A stretch of 19,279 bases of DNA from JAIVJN01 sp036732565. Lineage in GTDB: Bacteria > Acidobacteriota > Vicinamibacteria > Vicinamibacterales > UBA2999. The number at the start of each line of letters is the position of its first letter. Positions within the stretch are counted from its first letter, which is position 1. The notes beneath the pieces are model-generated. The model was not told the DNA's origin. It saw nothing but the letters and a program-made list of their open reading frames with translations, and did not search any database. Positions 7,869 through 19,279 of the stretch are shown here, in pieces. The stretch covers positions 1 through 19,279 of the forward strand of contig DAINCF010000067.1 in the NCBI GenBank assembly GCA_036732565.1, written 5' to 3'. A program made the position numbers and the translations under genes.

Positions 7869-7895
7869 TTGGATGGGCCGATCCAGCGGTAACAT
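7869..7895 (+). promoter_or_regulatory. Candidate promoter giving a leaderless hydrolase transcript
   Basis: TAACAT (7890-7895, 4 of 6 match to TATAAT) ends 6 bases before the ATG at 7902, with TTGGAT 15 bp further upstream. No Shine-Dalgarno precedes the start codon. Transcription from this -10 would begin at or next to the ATG. The -35 spacing is short, so the call is tentative. Confidence 0.25.
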
Positions 7896-7901
7896 ACGCG
7901 A

Positions 7902-9380
7902 ATGACCCGCGTCGTGCTCGCCGCGATGTGCCTGGCGCTCGTGTCCGTATCGGCAATGGAGCAACCGTCATCATCCACCGCAGCGCTCGTCGCGCGAGCG
8001 AAGGCGCTCGAGCTCGATACGCCCTATGCGGCGCCGCCGGGTGAGGCCGCGCAGCATCACGCGGCGGGGTTCGCCAAGATCATGTGCTCCGCCGTGTTCG
8101 TCACCGGGCTGGACCCTGCCTTTGCCGCGGAGAACGTCGGCTACTTCACCGCCCCGTACGAGGTGCGGCAGATGCTCGGCAAGCCGATCGTCGATCGCGC
8201 CAGTAAGGAAGTGCACGTGACGATGCCGAACGGCGTCCGGCGCACGGCGAGATATGTCGGCAAGCTGGGATGCGTGACGTTGCCTCTGAGCGAGCCGCTC
8301 GGCTTCACGCCGATCGAGATCAAGAGCGCGCTGCCGAATCCAGACACGCAGCCGTGGCCGACGGGCGATCTGCTCTCGAAGGATCCGCTGCCGCCGGGAA
8401 TCAACGCCGCGAAAGTGAAAGAGGCCGTCGACGCCGCATTCGATCCGCCTGGCGGTCTGACGGCCGCCTTCGTCGTCACCTGGCGCGGGCGCATCGTCGG
8501 CGAGCGCTACGGCGAGGGCATCACGACGCACACGCCGCTCGAGAGCTGGTCGATGGGGAAGAGCTTGACCGCGACGCTGATGGGCGTGCTCATCGCACAA
8601 GGCGTCTATCGACTGAATCAGCCGGCGCCGATTCCCGAATGGCAGCAGGAGCCCAACGATCCGCGCGCGAAGATCACGATCGCCGACATCCTGCACATGT
8701 CGAGCGGCCTGCGCGCGCGGGCGCCGCAAGATCCCGACTACGACCAGAACGGACCGTATCCCGATCACCTTTACTACTACACGGGCGACAACGCCTTCCG
8801 CTGGGCGGCGACGCGTCCCCAGCAATGGCCGCCGAATACGGTCGGCCGCTATCGGAACACCGACCCGGTGCTGATCAACTATCTGATCCGCCTGGCGCTC
8901 GAGAAGCGCATGGAGGAGTACCACTCGTTCCCCCAGCGCGCGCTGTTCGACAGAATCGGCGTGCGGACGATGGTGATGGATGTGGACTCGGCAGGCAACT
9001 TCCTGACTCAGGGGTACGAGCTGGCGTCGGGCCGCGACTGGGCGCGTCTCGGCAATCTCTATCTGCAGAACGGTGTCTGGAACGGTCAGCGGATTCTTCC
9101 CGAGGGTTTTGCGCAGTTCGTGAGCACGCTGGCTCCCGCGTGGAAAGCCGACAACCGGCCGGTGTACGGCGGCTTCTTCTGGATCAACGGCGAAGGCACG
9201 TTCCCGGTACCGCGGGAGGCGTACTACATGACCGGTGTCGGCGGACAGACCACGTTGATCGTCCCCTCGCACGATCTCGTCGTGGTTCGCCTGGGGCACT
9301 ACAAGGGCGTTGCCGAAGGTGGCAAGAGCTTCCGCCGCGCACTGGCGCTCTTGATGGAGGCGGTGCCCGGGAAGCGGTAA
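7902..9380 (+). CDS. Secreted serine hydrolase, beta-lactamase/class C PBP family
   Basis: Predicted 492-residue periplasmic or secreted serine hydrolase. Residues 1-18 form a signal peptide (MTRVVLAAMCLALVSVSA) without a lipobox. An N-terminal region of about 170 residues precedes the catalytic fold. The active-site SxxK motif is SMGK at 217-220, where Ser217 is the predicted nucleophile. HMSSGL (265-270) is the family's usual following signature, and YRN at 317-319 is the YxN motif. In place of the KTG triad the protein has GVGGQ (445-449), common in esterase/peptidase-like members, so true beta-lactamase activity should not be assumed. It could be a D-amino-acid or peptidoglycan peptidase, an esterase, or an amide hydrolase. 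The start fits the signal peptide. The next gene begins 10 bases after the stop, which suggests cotranscription although no functional link is evident. Confidence 0.88.
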   Translation: MTRVVLAAMCLALVSVSAMEQPSSSTAALVARAKALELDTPYAAPPGEAAQHHAAGFAKIMCSAVFVTGLDPAFAAENVGYFTAPYEVRQMLGKPIVDRASKEVHVTMPNGVRRTARYVGKLGCVTLPLSEPLGFTPIEIKSALPNPDTQPWPTGDLLSKDPLPPGINAAKVKEAVDAAFDPPGGLTAAFVVTWRGRIVGERYGEGITTHTPLESWSMGKSLTATLMGVLIAQGVYRLNQPAPIPEWQQEPNDPRAKITIADILHMSSGLRARAPQDPDYDQNGPYPDHLYYYTGDNAFRWAATRPQQWPPNTVGRYRNTDPVLINYLIRLALEKRMEEYHSFPQRALFDRIGVRTMVMDVDSAGNFLTQGYELASGRDWARLGNLYLQNGVWNGQRILPEGFAQFVSTLAPAWKADNRPVYGGFFWINGEGTFPVPREAYYMTGVGGQTTLIVPSHDLVVVRLGHYKGVAEGGKSFRRALALLMEAVPGKR

Positions 9381-9390
9381 GCTGGCAGTG

Positions 9391-12300
9391 ATGCGGCTCG
9401 TCGGCGGTATTGTCGTTCTTGCTCCAACCGATCTCTCTGGCTATCTGACCTGTCGCCATCGCACCGGGCTCGATCTCGCTGTCGCGCGTGGCGAGCTGCA
9501 GAGCTCGATCTCCACGGATCCATTTGCCGCCATGCTCCAGCGCCTCGGCGAAGAGCATGAGCGGCGCTATGTCGACTCGTTGCGAGCACGAGGCTTGACG
9601 GTTGTCGACGGCAGCGTGGCGACGAAAACCGTCGAGGCCATGCGGCAGGGCGCCGACGCGATCGTGCAGGCGCGGCTGGAGCACGCGAACCTGGCGGGTT
9701 ACGCGGATGTGCTCCATCGCGTCGAGCGGCCCAGCGACCTTGGTGCGTGGAGCTACGAAGTACAGGATACGAAGCTCGCGCGCGACACGAAAGGCGGGAC
9801 GATTCTCCAGCTGTCGGCGTACTCGGCGCTGCTCGGCGAGCTCCAGGGGCGCGTTCCAGAACAGTTTCAGGTCGTGACGCCAGATCCCCTGACACCCCTG
9901 CAGACGTATCGGGTCGAAGACTATGCGGCGTACTACCGCATGGTGCTCGGTGCACTTCGTGAGGCAACCGAGCTCGGTCACGAGACGCTGCTCGCGATGC
10001 ACTATCCGGAGCCCGTCGACGCCTGCAGCGTGTGCCGATGGGAAGCTCGCTGCATCGCACGCCGGCGAGCCGACGATCACACCTCGTTCATCGCCAACGC
10101 CGGGCGCATGCACCGCGTCGAGCTGACCAAGCACGGCTACACCACGCTTGCGGCGACCGCGAGCATGCCGGTGCCGGTGACATTCAGGCCGTCGCGCGGC
10201 GCGGGCCAGGCCTACGATCGCCTCGGCCACCAGGCGCGGGTGCAGCAGCAGCAGCGCCAGGCGCACCGCCCGATTCACGAGACGCTTCCGGTCGTCACCG
10301 GCGAAGGCCTGTGCCGCCTCCCGGAACCCTCTTCAGGTGACCTCTTCCTCGACCTCGAGAGCGCACGGTTTGCGCGAGACGGCGGACGCGAGTACGTGTT
10401 CGGCGTGTGGGGCCACGTCGGGGACCGCCTGTCGCTCCCGATGCCCGTCTACACCACCGTCTGGGCGACCAACGACGCCGACGAGCGTGCAGCCTTCGAG
10501 CAGGTCGTCGACCTCATCATGGACGCCTGGGCTCGGGATCCCCGGATGCACGTCTACCACTTCAACCACCACGAGCCCACCGCCTTCAAGAAGCTGATGG
10601 GACGCTACGCCACGCGCGCGGAAGCGCTCGATCAACTCCTGCGCGCCGAGCGCTTCGTCGATCTCTATCCAATCACCCGGCAAGCGCTGCGCGCGGGCGT
10701 CGAGAGCTACTCCATCAAGAAGCTGGAGCCGTTCACGGCGTACACGCGCGCGTTCCCGCTGACAGCCGTCCATCACGCGCGGATGGCCATCGAGCTGGCG
10801 CTGGAATCCGGCACAACCGCTGCTATCACCGACGAGCTGCGCGGCCTGGTCACCGGCTACAACCAGGACGATTGCCGCTCCACCGAAGCGCTGCGAGACT
10901 GGCTGGAGTCGCTGCGCTGCGCGGCGATCGCGAGCGGCATCGACGTGCCGCGTCCGGAGTCGAAGACGGGCGACCCGTCGGCGAGAATCTCGGATCTGCA
11001 GCGCCGTGCCGCGGCGCTCCGATCTCGACTCCTCGACGGCCTCAGTAGCGGCGCAAGCGAGCGGGCGCATCCGGATCATCCGCGCTGGCTCCTCGCGTAT
11101 CTCGTGGACTTTCACAAGCGCGAAGAGAACGCTGAGTGGTGGGAGTACTTCCGGCTGCTCGATCTACCCGAGGACGAGCTGCTCGATGAGGCCAAGGCGA
11201 TCGTCGGCCTCACCTACGTCGGGCAGGTCGAAGTCGTCGTCCACAAGACCACGGGCAAGCCGACCGGCTCAATCGTCGATCGCTATCGTTATCCCAGCCA
11301 GGACGTGGACGTTCGTCGCGGGACGTCCCTCAAGCTCCAGAACCAGGTTCACTACGGCTCAGTGGTCGCACACGATCGGGCCGCGCGCACCATCGACATC
11401 AAGAAGGGGGTGGATGCCGCATCCCTGCACGCCGGCACCGTGTTTTCCTCGGATGTCATCTCCACAGCCGTCCTCCAGGAGGCCGTGATGCGTCTCGCCG
11501 CGCACGTGCCAGACGGCTGCGGCTTGGATCTCCTGAACCGTCGGCCTCCCGTGCTCCGATCCGGGACGCTTCAGCAGGGACCAGACGAGCCAATGACGGC
11601 GTTGGCGCTTCGCGTCGTTGCCGATCTCGACAAGACGACGCTGGCCATCCAAGGACCGCCGGGCGCGGGGAAGACGTACACCGGCGCACAGATGATTCGC
11701 GCCCTGGTCACGAGCGGCAAGCGCGTCGGCGTCACTGCGGGTAGCCATAAAGTCATCCGCAATCTTCTTCGTGAGCTGCGAACACACACGCAGGACGCGG
11801 GTGAGGTCGTCCGCCTGGGGCATAAAGTCGGAGACGAGCCTGCCGCTGTCGGTAGCGAGCCAAACGATGGCGTGCGGGAATTCACGGACAACGACACGCC
11901 ACGTGACGCGCTACGCGCCAGGGAGGTGGACGTGCTCGGCGGGACGCCGTTTCTGTGGGCGCGCCAGGAGTATGCGAACAGCGTCGACGTGCTGTTCGTC
12001 GATGAGGCTGGTCAGATGTCGCTGGGCAACGCGCTTGCGGTGTCGCATGCCGCGGAGAGCCTGGTGCTGCTCGGGGACCCGCAGCAGCTGGAACAGCCGC
12101 TCAAGGCCTCTCATCCTGAGGGCGTGGGCGTGTCGGCGCTGCAGCACGTGCTGGGAGATCACGAAACCATGCCCGGCGATCGAGGGCTGTTCCTCCCGAC
12201 CACATGGCGCATGTCGCCGACACTGTGTGCCTTTTCCTCCGAGCAATTCTACGAGCGCAAGCTGGAATCGCGATCCGGTCTGGAGGCGCAGGTGCTGCGC

Positions 12301-12813
12301 GGCACACGGGGGCTCGACGGATCACATCTCTGGCTCGCGCCGGTGGACCACGATGGGAATCAAAGCGTGTCGGACGAGGAGGTCGAGGTGGTCGCAGGGC
12401 TCGTCGACCAGTTGCTACAACCCACAGCGGCATGGGTCGATGCCGATGGCACCGCGCATGCGATGACCGCGCAGGACATTCGGGTCGTCGCGCCGTTCAA
12501 TGCGCAGGTCAATCGGCTGACCGAGCGCCTCGGTGCTCTCGGTGTACCGGTTGGGACCGTGGACAAGTTCCAAGGACAAACTGCGGCGGTGGTGATCTAC
12601 TCGATGACGACGTCCCGCCCGGAGGACGCGCCGAGAGGGATGGAGTTTCTCTGCAGTCTCAACCGACTGAACGTCGCGACCTCACGTGCGCGCTGTGCGG
12701 TCTTCCTGGTGGCCTCGCCGAGGCTCTTCGAGCCCGATTGTCGAACGCCGCGTCAGATGCGCCTGGCCAACGCGCTCTGCCGCTATCGCGAGCTGGCCTG
12801 CACCGCCTGTTAG
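9391..12813 (+). CDS. TM0106-type RecB-like nuclease / RNase H-like / SF1 helicase fusion
   Basis: Predicted 1140-residue cytoplasmic nucleic-acid enzyme. The N-terminal PD-(D/E)XK nuclease has Asp106 (GYADVL) and DTK at 126-128, with cysteines at 21, 212, 215 and 221 positioned like the Fe-S cluster of Cas4/AddB. A DEDD-type RNase H-like domain follows (FLDLE around 321; YNQDDC at 490-495), as in YprB-like proteins. The C-terminal Upf1/Dna2-like SF1 helicase shows Walker A GPPGAGKT (755-762), Walker B DEAGQ (871-875), GDPQQ (895-899), DKFQGQ (1058-1063) and NVATSRAR (1094-1101). All motifs appear intact. The likely role is ATP-driven unwinding coupled to cleavage in DNA repair or defence against foreign DNA; family biology is poorly defined. 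ATG at 9391 is chosen; GTG immediately before it is the alternative. The stop codon overlaps that of gltD, which runs in the opposite direction. Confidence 0.88.
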   Translation: MRLVGGIVVLAPTDLSGYLTCRHRTGLDLAVARGELQSSISTDPFAAMLQRLGEEHERRYVDSLRARGLTVVDGSVATKTVEAMRQGADAIVQARLEHANLAGYADVLHRVERPSDLGAWSYEVQDTKLARDTKGGTILQLSAYSALLGELQGRVPEQFQVVTPDPLTPLQTYRVEDYAAYYRMVLGALREATELGHETLLAMHYPEPVDACSVCRWEARCIARRRADDHTSFIANAGRMHRVELTKHGYTTLAATASMPVPVTFRPSRGAGQAYDRLGHQARVQQQQRQAHRPIHETLPVVTGEGLCRLPEPSSGDLFLDLESARFARDGGREYVFGVWGHVGDRLSLPMPVYTTVWATNDADERAAFEQVVDLIMDAWARDPRMHVYHFNHHEPTAFKKLMGRYATRAEALDQLLRAERFVDLYPITRQALRAGVESYSIKKLEPFTAYTRAFPLTAVHHARMAIELALESGTTAAITDELRGLVTGYNQDDCRSTEALRDWLESLRCAAIASGIDVPRPESKTGDPSARISDLQRRAAALRSRLLDGLSSGASERAHPDHPRWLLAYLVDFHKREENAEWWEYFRLLDLPEDELLDEAKAIVGLTYVGQVEVVVHKTTGKPTGSIVDRYRYPSQDVDVRRGTSLKLQNQVHYGSVVAHDRAARTIDIKKGVDAASLHAGTVFSSDVISTAVLQEAVMRLAAHVPDGCGLDLLNRRPPVLRSGTLQQGPDEPMTALALRVVADLDKTTLAIQGPPGAGKTYTGAQMIRALVTSGKRVGVTAGSHKVIRNLLRELRTHTQDAGEVVRLGHKVGDEPAAVGSEPNDGVREFTDNDTPRDALRAREVDVLGGTPFLWARQEYANSVDVLFVDEAGQMSLGNALAVSHAAESLVLLGDPQQLEQPLKASHPEGVGVSALQHVLGDHETMPGDRGLFLPTTWRMSPTLCAFSSEQFYERKLESRSGLEAQVLRGTRGLDGSHLWLAPVDHDGNQSVSDEEVEVVAGLVDQLLQPTAAWVDADGTAHAMTAQDIRVVAPFNAQVNRLTERLGALGVPVGTVDKFQGQTAAVVIYSMTTSRPEDAPRGMEFLCSLNRLNVATSRARCAVFLVASPRLFEPDCRTPRQMRLANALCRYRELACTAC

Positions 12814-14234
12814 ACGTTCCTGAGGTAGCGATCGATCTGCGCCGCGGCCTGGCGGCCTTCGGCAATGGCCCACACGATCAGTGAGGCGCCCCGATGCGCG
12901 TCGCCGGCGGCGAAAACGCCCGGCGAGGAGGTTTGACGTGTGGCGGGATCGGCCTTCACTCTGCCGGCTTGATCGGTCTCCACGTCGAGCTGATCGAACA
13001 CGGCCAGCTTCTGCGGCCCAGAGAACCCCATCGCCAGCAGCAGCAGATCGACCTCTTCGCTGAACTCGGTGCCGGGCACGGGCTCGAAGCTGAGGCGCCC
13101 ATCGCGACGGACCCCTTCCACCCGCACCGCATGCAAGCGGTTCAGCCTGCCGTTCTGGCCCTCGAGATGCGTCGTCATCACCGCGTACTCGCGCTCGCCG
13201 CCTTCCTCGTGCGCGGACGAGACGCGGTAAATGTTCGGCCACAGCGGCCATGGATCCGCGCCGCTGCGCTGATCGGGGGGCCGCTCGGCGATCTCGAACT
13301 GCCGCACGCTCGCCGCCCCCTGGCGATGCGCGGTCCCGAGACAATCGGCGCCCGTGTCGCCGCCACCCAAGATGACGACGCGCTTGTCGGTCGCGAGCAC
13401 CCGCCTGGCCTCGTCCATCATGTCGCCGGCGACCGCGCGATTCTGTTGCTCGAGATACTCCATCGCGAAGTGCACGCCTGGGAGATCGGTGCCGGGCACG
13501 TCGAGCGCTCGTGGTTGGCCGGCGCCGACGGCGATGCAGACGGCATCGAACTGAGCGCGCAGGTCCTGGCCGGTGACGTCGACGCCGACCTCAACGCTCG
13601 TCTGGAACGTCACCCCCTCGCTGGTCATCTGATCCAGCCGACGATCGAGGAGGCGCTTGTGCATCTTGAAGTCCGGGATGCCGTAGCGGAGGAGTCCGCC
13701 GACGCGATCCGAGCGCTCGAAGAGCACGACATCGTGTCCGGCGCGCGCCAGTTGCTGCGACGCCGCCAGACCCGCGGGCCCCGATCCGATCACGGCCACG
13801 CGCTTGCCGGTGCGATAGGCCGGCGGCTCCGGCACGACCCAGCCCTGGTCGAAGCCGTGGTCGACGATCGAGACTTCCACCTGCTTGATGGTGACCGGCA
13901 GATCGTTGATGCCGAGCACGCACGACGCTTCGCACGGCGCCGGGCAGAGACGCCCCGTGAACTCGGGGAAGTTGTTCGTGGCGTGCAGGCGCGCCAGCGC
14001 TTCACGCCAGCGATCGCGGTAGACCAGATCGTTCCAGTCCGGGATCAGATTGCCGAGCGGACACCCTTGATGGCAGAACGGAACGCCGCAATCCATGCAG
14101 CGGCTGGCCTGCCCGCGCAACCTGTCGACCGGAAATGGCTCGTAGACCTCCTGCCAGTCCTTGACCCGTAAGGCGATCGGGCGCCGGGTCGGCGTCTCGC
14201 GCGTCAGCTCTCGAAAACCCGTGGCTTTGCCCAT
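12810..14234 (-). CDS. gltD: Glutamate synthase [NADPH] small (beta) subunit
   Basis: Predicted 474 residues, the usual length. This subunit oxidises NADPH through FAD and passes electrons through Fe-S clusters to the GltB FMN, for glutamate formation from glutamine and 2-oxoglutarate. The N-terminal Cys motifs CMDCGVPFCHQGC (46, 49, 54, 58) and CPAPCEASC (97, 101, 105) are the [4Fe-4S] ligands. GSGPAGL (150-156) binds FAD and GGGDTGADC (291-299) binds NADPH. The C-terminal AAGDAHRGASLIVWAI is the conserved flavin-binding end. The ATG at 14234 gives the standard MGKATGF start. The frame is open upstream to a TTG at 14321, but that part reads through a palindrome and does not look like GltD. 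The ATG overlaps the stop of a 34-codon ORF, so coupled translation within the gltB-gltD operon is likely. Confidence 0.96.
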   Translation of the reverse strand: MGKATGFRELTRETPTRRPIALRVKDWQEVYEPFPVDRLRGQASRCMDCGVPFCHQGCPLGNLIPDWNDLVYRDRWREALARLHATNNFPEFTGRLCPAPCEASCVLGINDLPVTIKQVEVSIVDHGFDQGWVVPEPPAYRTGKRVAVIGSGPAGLAASQQLARAGHDVVLFERSDRVGGLLRYGIPDFKMHKRLLDRRLDQMTSEGVTFQTSVEVGVDVTGQDLRAQFDAVCIAVGAGQPRALDVPGTDLPGVHFAMEYLEQQNRAVAGDMMDEARRVLATDKRVVILGGGDTGADCLGTAHRQGAASVRQFEIAERPPDQRSGADPWPLWPNIYRVSSAHEEGGEREYAVMTTHLEGQNGRLNRLHAVRVEGVRRDGRLSFEPVPGTEFSEEVDLLLLAMGFSGPQKLAVFDQLDVETDQAGRVKADPATRQTSSPGVFAAGDAHRGASLIVWAIAEGRQAAAQIDRYLRNV

Positions 14235-14337
14235 CACCCACCCGCCCGCTCGAGATGCCCACGGGTCGTTCCGAAGGAACGACCCGCAGGTTGCGAAGGA
14301 ATGTTGCTGGAACCAGCGCAAGCGTCGAAACGTTCCA

Positions 14338-14338
<1 letters not shown>
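14234..14338 (-). CDS. Candidate 34-codon relay ORF between gltB and gltD
   Basis: An ATG overlapping the gltB stop codon (TGATG at 14340-14336) opens a 34-codon frame. It closes at a TGA overlapping the gltD ATG (TGATG at 14236-14232). The peptide begins MERFDACAGSSNIPS and has no recognisable domain, signal peptide or membrane segment; it spans the palindrome at 14263-14285. The double overlap would let ribosomes that finish gltB pass to gltD without a strong Shine-Dalgarno. It may be a pure coupling device, a real small protein, or chance in GC-rich DNA. Confidence 0.35.
14263..14285. repeat. Palindromic hairpin element, copy 3 (type A), in the gltB-gltD junction
   Basis: A perfect 10-bp inverted repeat, GGGTCGTTCC / GGAACGACCC, has a GAA triloop. 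It is nearly identical to the copy in gltB (18932-18954), differing in the loop and by one paired T-A versus C-G change in the stem. Lying 28 bases before the gltD start codon, it could limit ribosome access or act as an mRNA processing or protection structure, but no T-run indicates termination. Confidence 0.75.
14327..14337 (-). repeat. 11-mer TGGAACGTTTC shared with the gltB 5' region
   Basis: The minus-strand 11-mer TGGAACGTTTC lies 41 bases from palindrome copy 3. A 10-of-11 match, TGGAGCGTTTC, sits at 19009-18999, 44 bases from palindrome copy 4, in the same orientation and on the same side. It may mark the far border of a longer repeated element whose middle has diverged. Confidence 0.35.
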
Positions 14339-19047
<4,709 letters not shown>

Positions 19048-19202
19048 CGCACTGGCTCCTCTCGGTCACCCTCCCCTCGACGGCATCGAAGGGCCGGGGT
19101 CGGCCGAGGCATTCGAGAGCATGTGCGAATTGATTATGCATAGATTCCCAAAGATGGTTTTTCGGTATGGGTTAGATGCAGCAGCGTGAGGGACGATCGC
19201 CC
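19048..19202 (-). promoter_or_regulatory. gltB leader with AT-rich candidate promoter island
   Basis: No gene is seen here. About 19119-19175 is clearly richer in A and T than the rest of the window. On the minus strand it contains CATAAT (19138-19133), 5 of 6 to a -10 box, and the small palindrome TATGCATA nearby. No good -35 box lies at normal spacing, and no NtrC-type or sigma54 pattern was found. The leader would be about 80 bases. Position and composition fit the promoter of the gltB-gltD operon, but exact elements are uncertain. Confidence 0.35.
19057..19064 (-). promoter_or_regulatory. Ribosome binding site of gltB
   Basis: The minus strand reads GAGAGGAG, 9 bases before the ATG at 19047. 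This is the strongest Shine-Dalgarno in the window. It fixes the gltB start upstream of the palindrome, so the palindrome-encoded peptide belongs to the translated product. Confidence 0.75.
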
Positions 19203-19279
19203 GCCGGAGGCAGACACAGGGCGGCTCGAGGCAGAGACTGCCAGGGGCGGCTCACGGCAGAGACTGGTAGGGGCGGCTC
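19203..19279. repeat. 26-bp direct tandem repeat running off the window edge
   Basis: GGGCGGCTC recurs at 19219, 19245 and 19271, exactly 26 bases apart. The two complete intervals share GGCAGAGACTG and differ at only four positions. A degenerate partial unit (GGAGGCAGACACAG) precedes them. In the first unit GGCAG-AGA-CTGCC can form a small hairpin. The period is not a multiple of three and no frame looks coding. The array is cut by the window end, so total copy number is unknown. Confidence 0.7.

Noticed and set aside
14235..14321. Extension of gltD to a TTG at 14321
   Set aside because: The added residues read through the palindrome and do not match the GltD family; the ATG at 14234 gives the standard start.
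19203..19279. CRISPR array at the right edge
   Set aside because: The 26-bp units are directly joined with no unique spacers between constant repeats.

Overview
The window looks like a chromosomal segment of a high-GC Gram-negative bacterium, most plausibly Acidobacteriota of the Vicinamibacterales type. This is inferred from protein style: a large TonB-dependent receptor with an N-terminal carboxypeptidase-regulatory-like domain and no SusD partner, an FG-GAP/ASPIC-UnbV protein, and high-GC codon use throughout. No rRNA, tRNA, CRISPR array, transposase or phage gene was seen. Seven long genes and one candidate 34-codon ORF fill almost everything; no gene-free stretch exceeds 300 bases.

Left third, minus strand. 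A small beta-repeat protein of the LiaF/toast-rack type (7110-7793) lies upstream of an outer-membrane receptor gene (4090-6918). The receptor is translationally coupled through a TGATG overlap to a very large secreted protein (56-4090). That protein joins a penicillin-acylase-type Ntn hydrolase to seven FG-GAP/VCBS calcium-loop repeats and a C-terminal ASPIC/UnbV domain. A good sigma70-like promoter (TTGGCA, 18 bp, TAGAAT) precedes the receptor. I read the pair as an outer-membrane uptake and amide-hydrolysis module whose substrate cannot be told from sequence.

Middle, plus strand. A secreted serine beta-lactamase-family hydrolase (7902-9380) is followed 10 bases later by a 1140-residue TM0106-type protein (9391-12813) that combines a RecB/Cas4-like nuclease with Fe-S cysteines, a DEDD-type RNase H-like domain and a Upf1-like SF1 helicase.

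Right part, minus strand. The glutamate synthase operon runs gltB (14338-19047), then gltD (12810-14234). A 34-codon ORF overlaps the gltB stop and the gltD start, both as TGATG. The operon converges on the helicase gene with a 4-base overlap of stop codons. The gltB leader has an AT-rich island, and a 26-bp tandem repeat runs off the right edge.

The most unusual signal is a set of short near-perfect palindromes (8-11 bp arms, 3-4 base loops) at 27-48, 3236-3257, 14263-14285, 18932-18954 and 7058-7082, with a weaker one at 6971-6987. Arm sequences differ but pairing is kept by compensatory changes. Two copies lie in frame inside genes. Both fall in the segment expected to be cut out during self-maturation of an Ntn hydrolase, about 20 residues before the catalytic nucleophile (Ser306 of the acylase, Cys61 of GltB). 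This resembles a palindromic element that tolerates insertion into coding sequence where the peptide is discarded.
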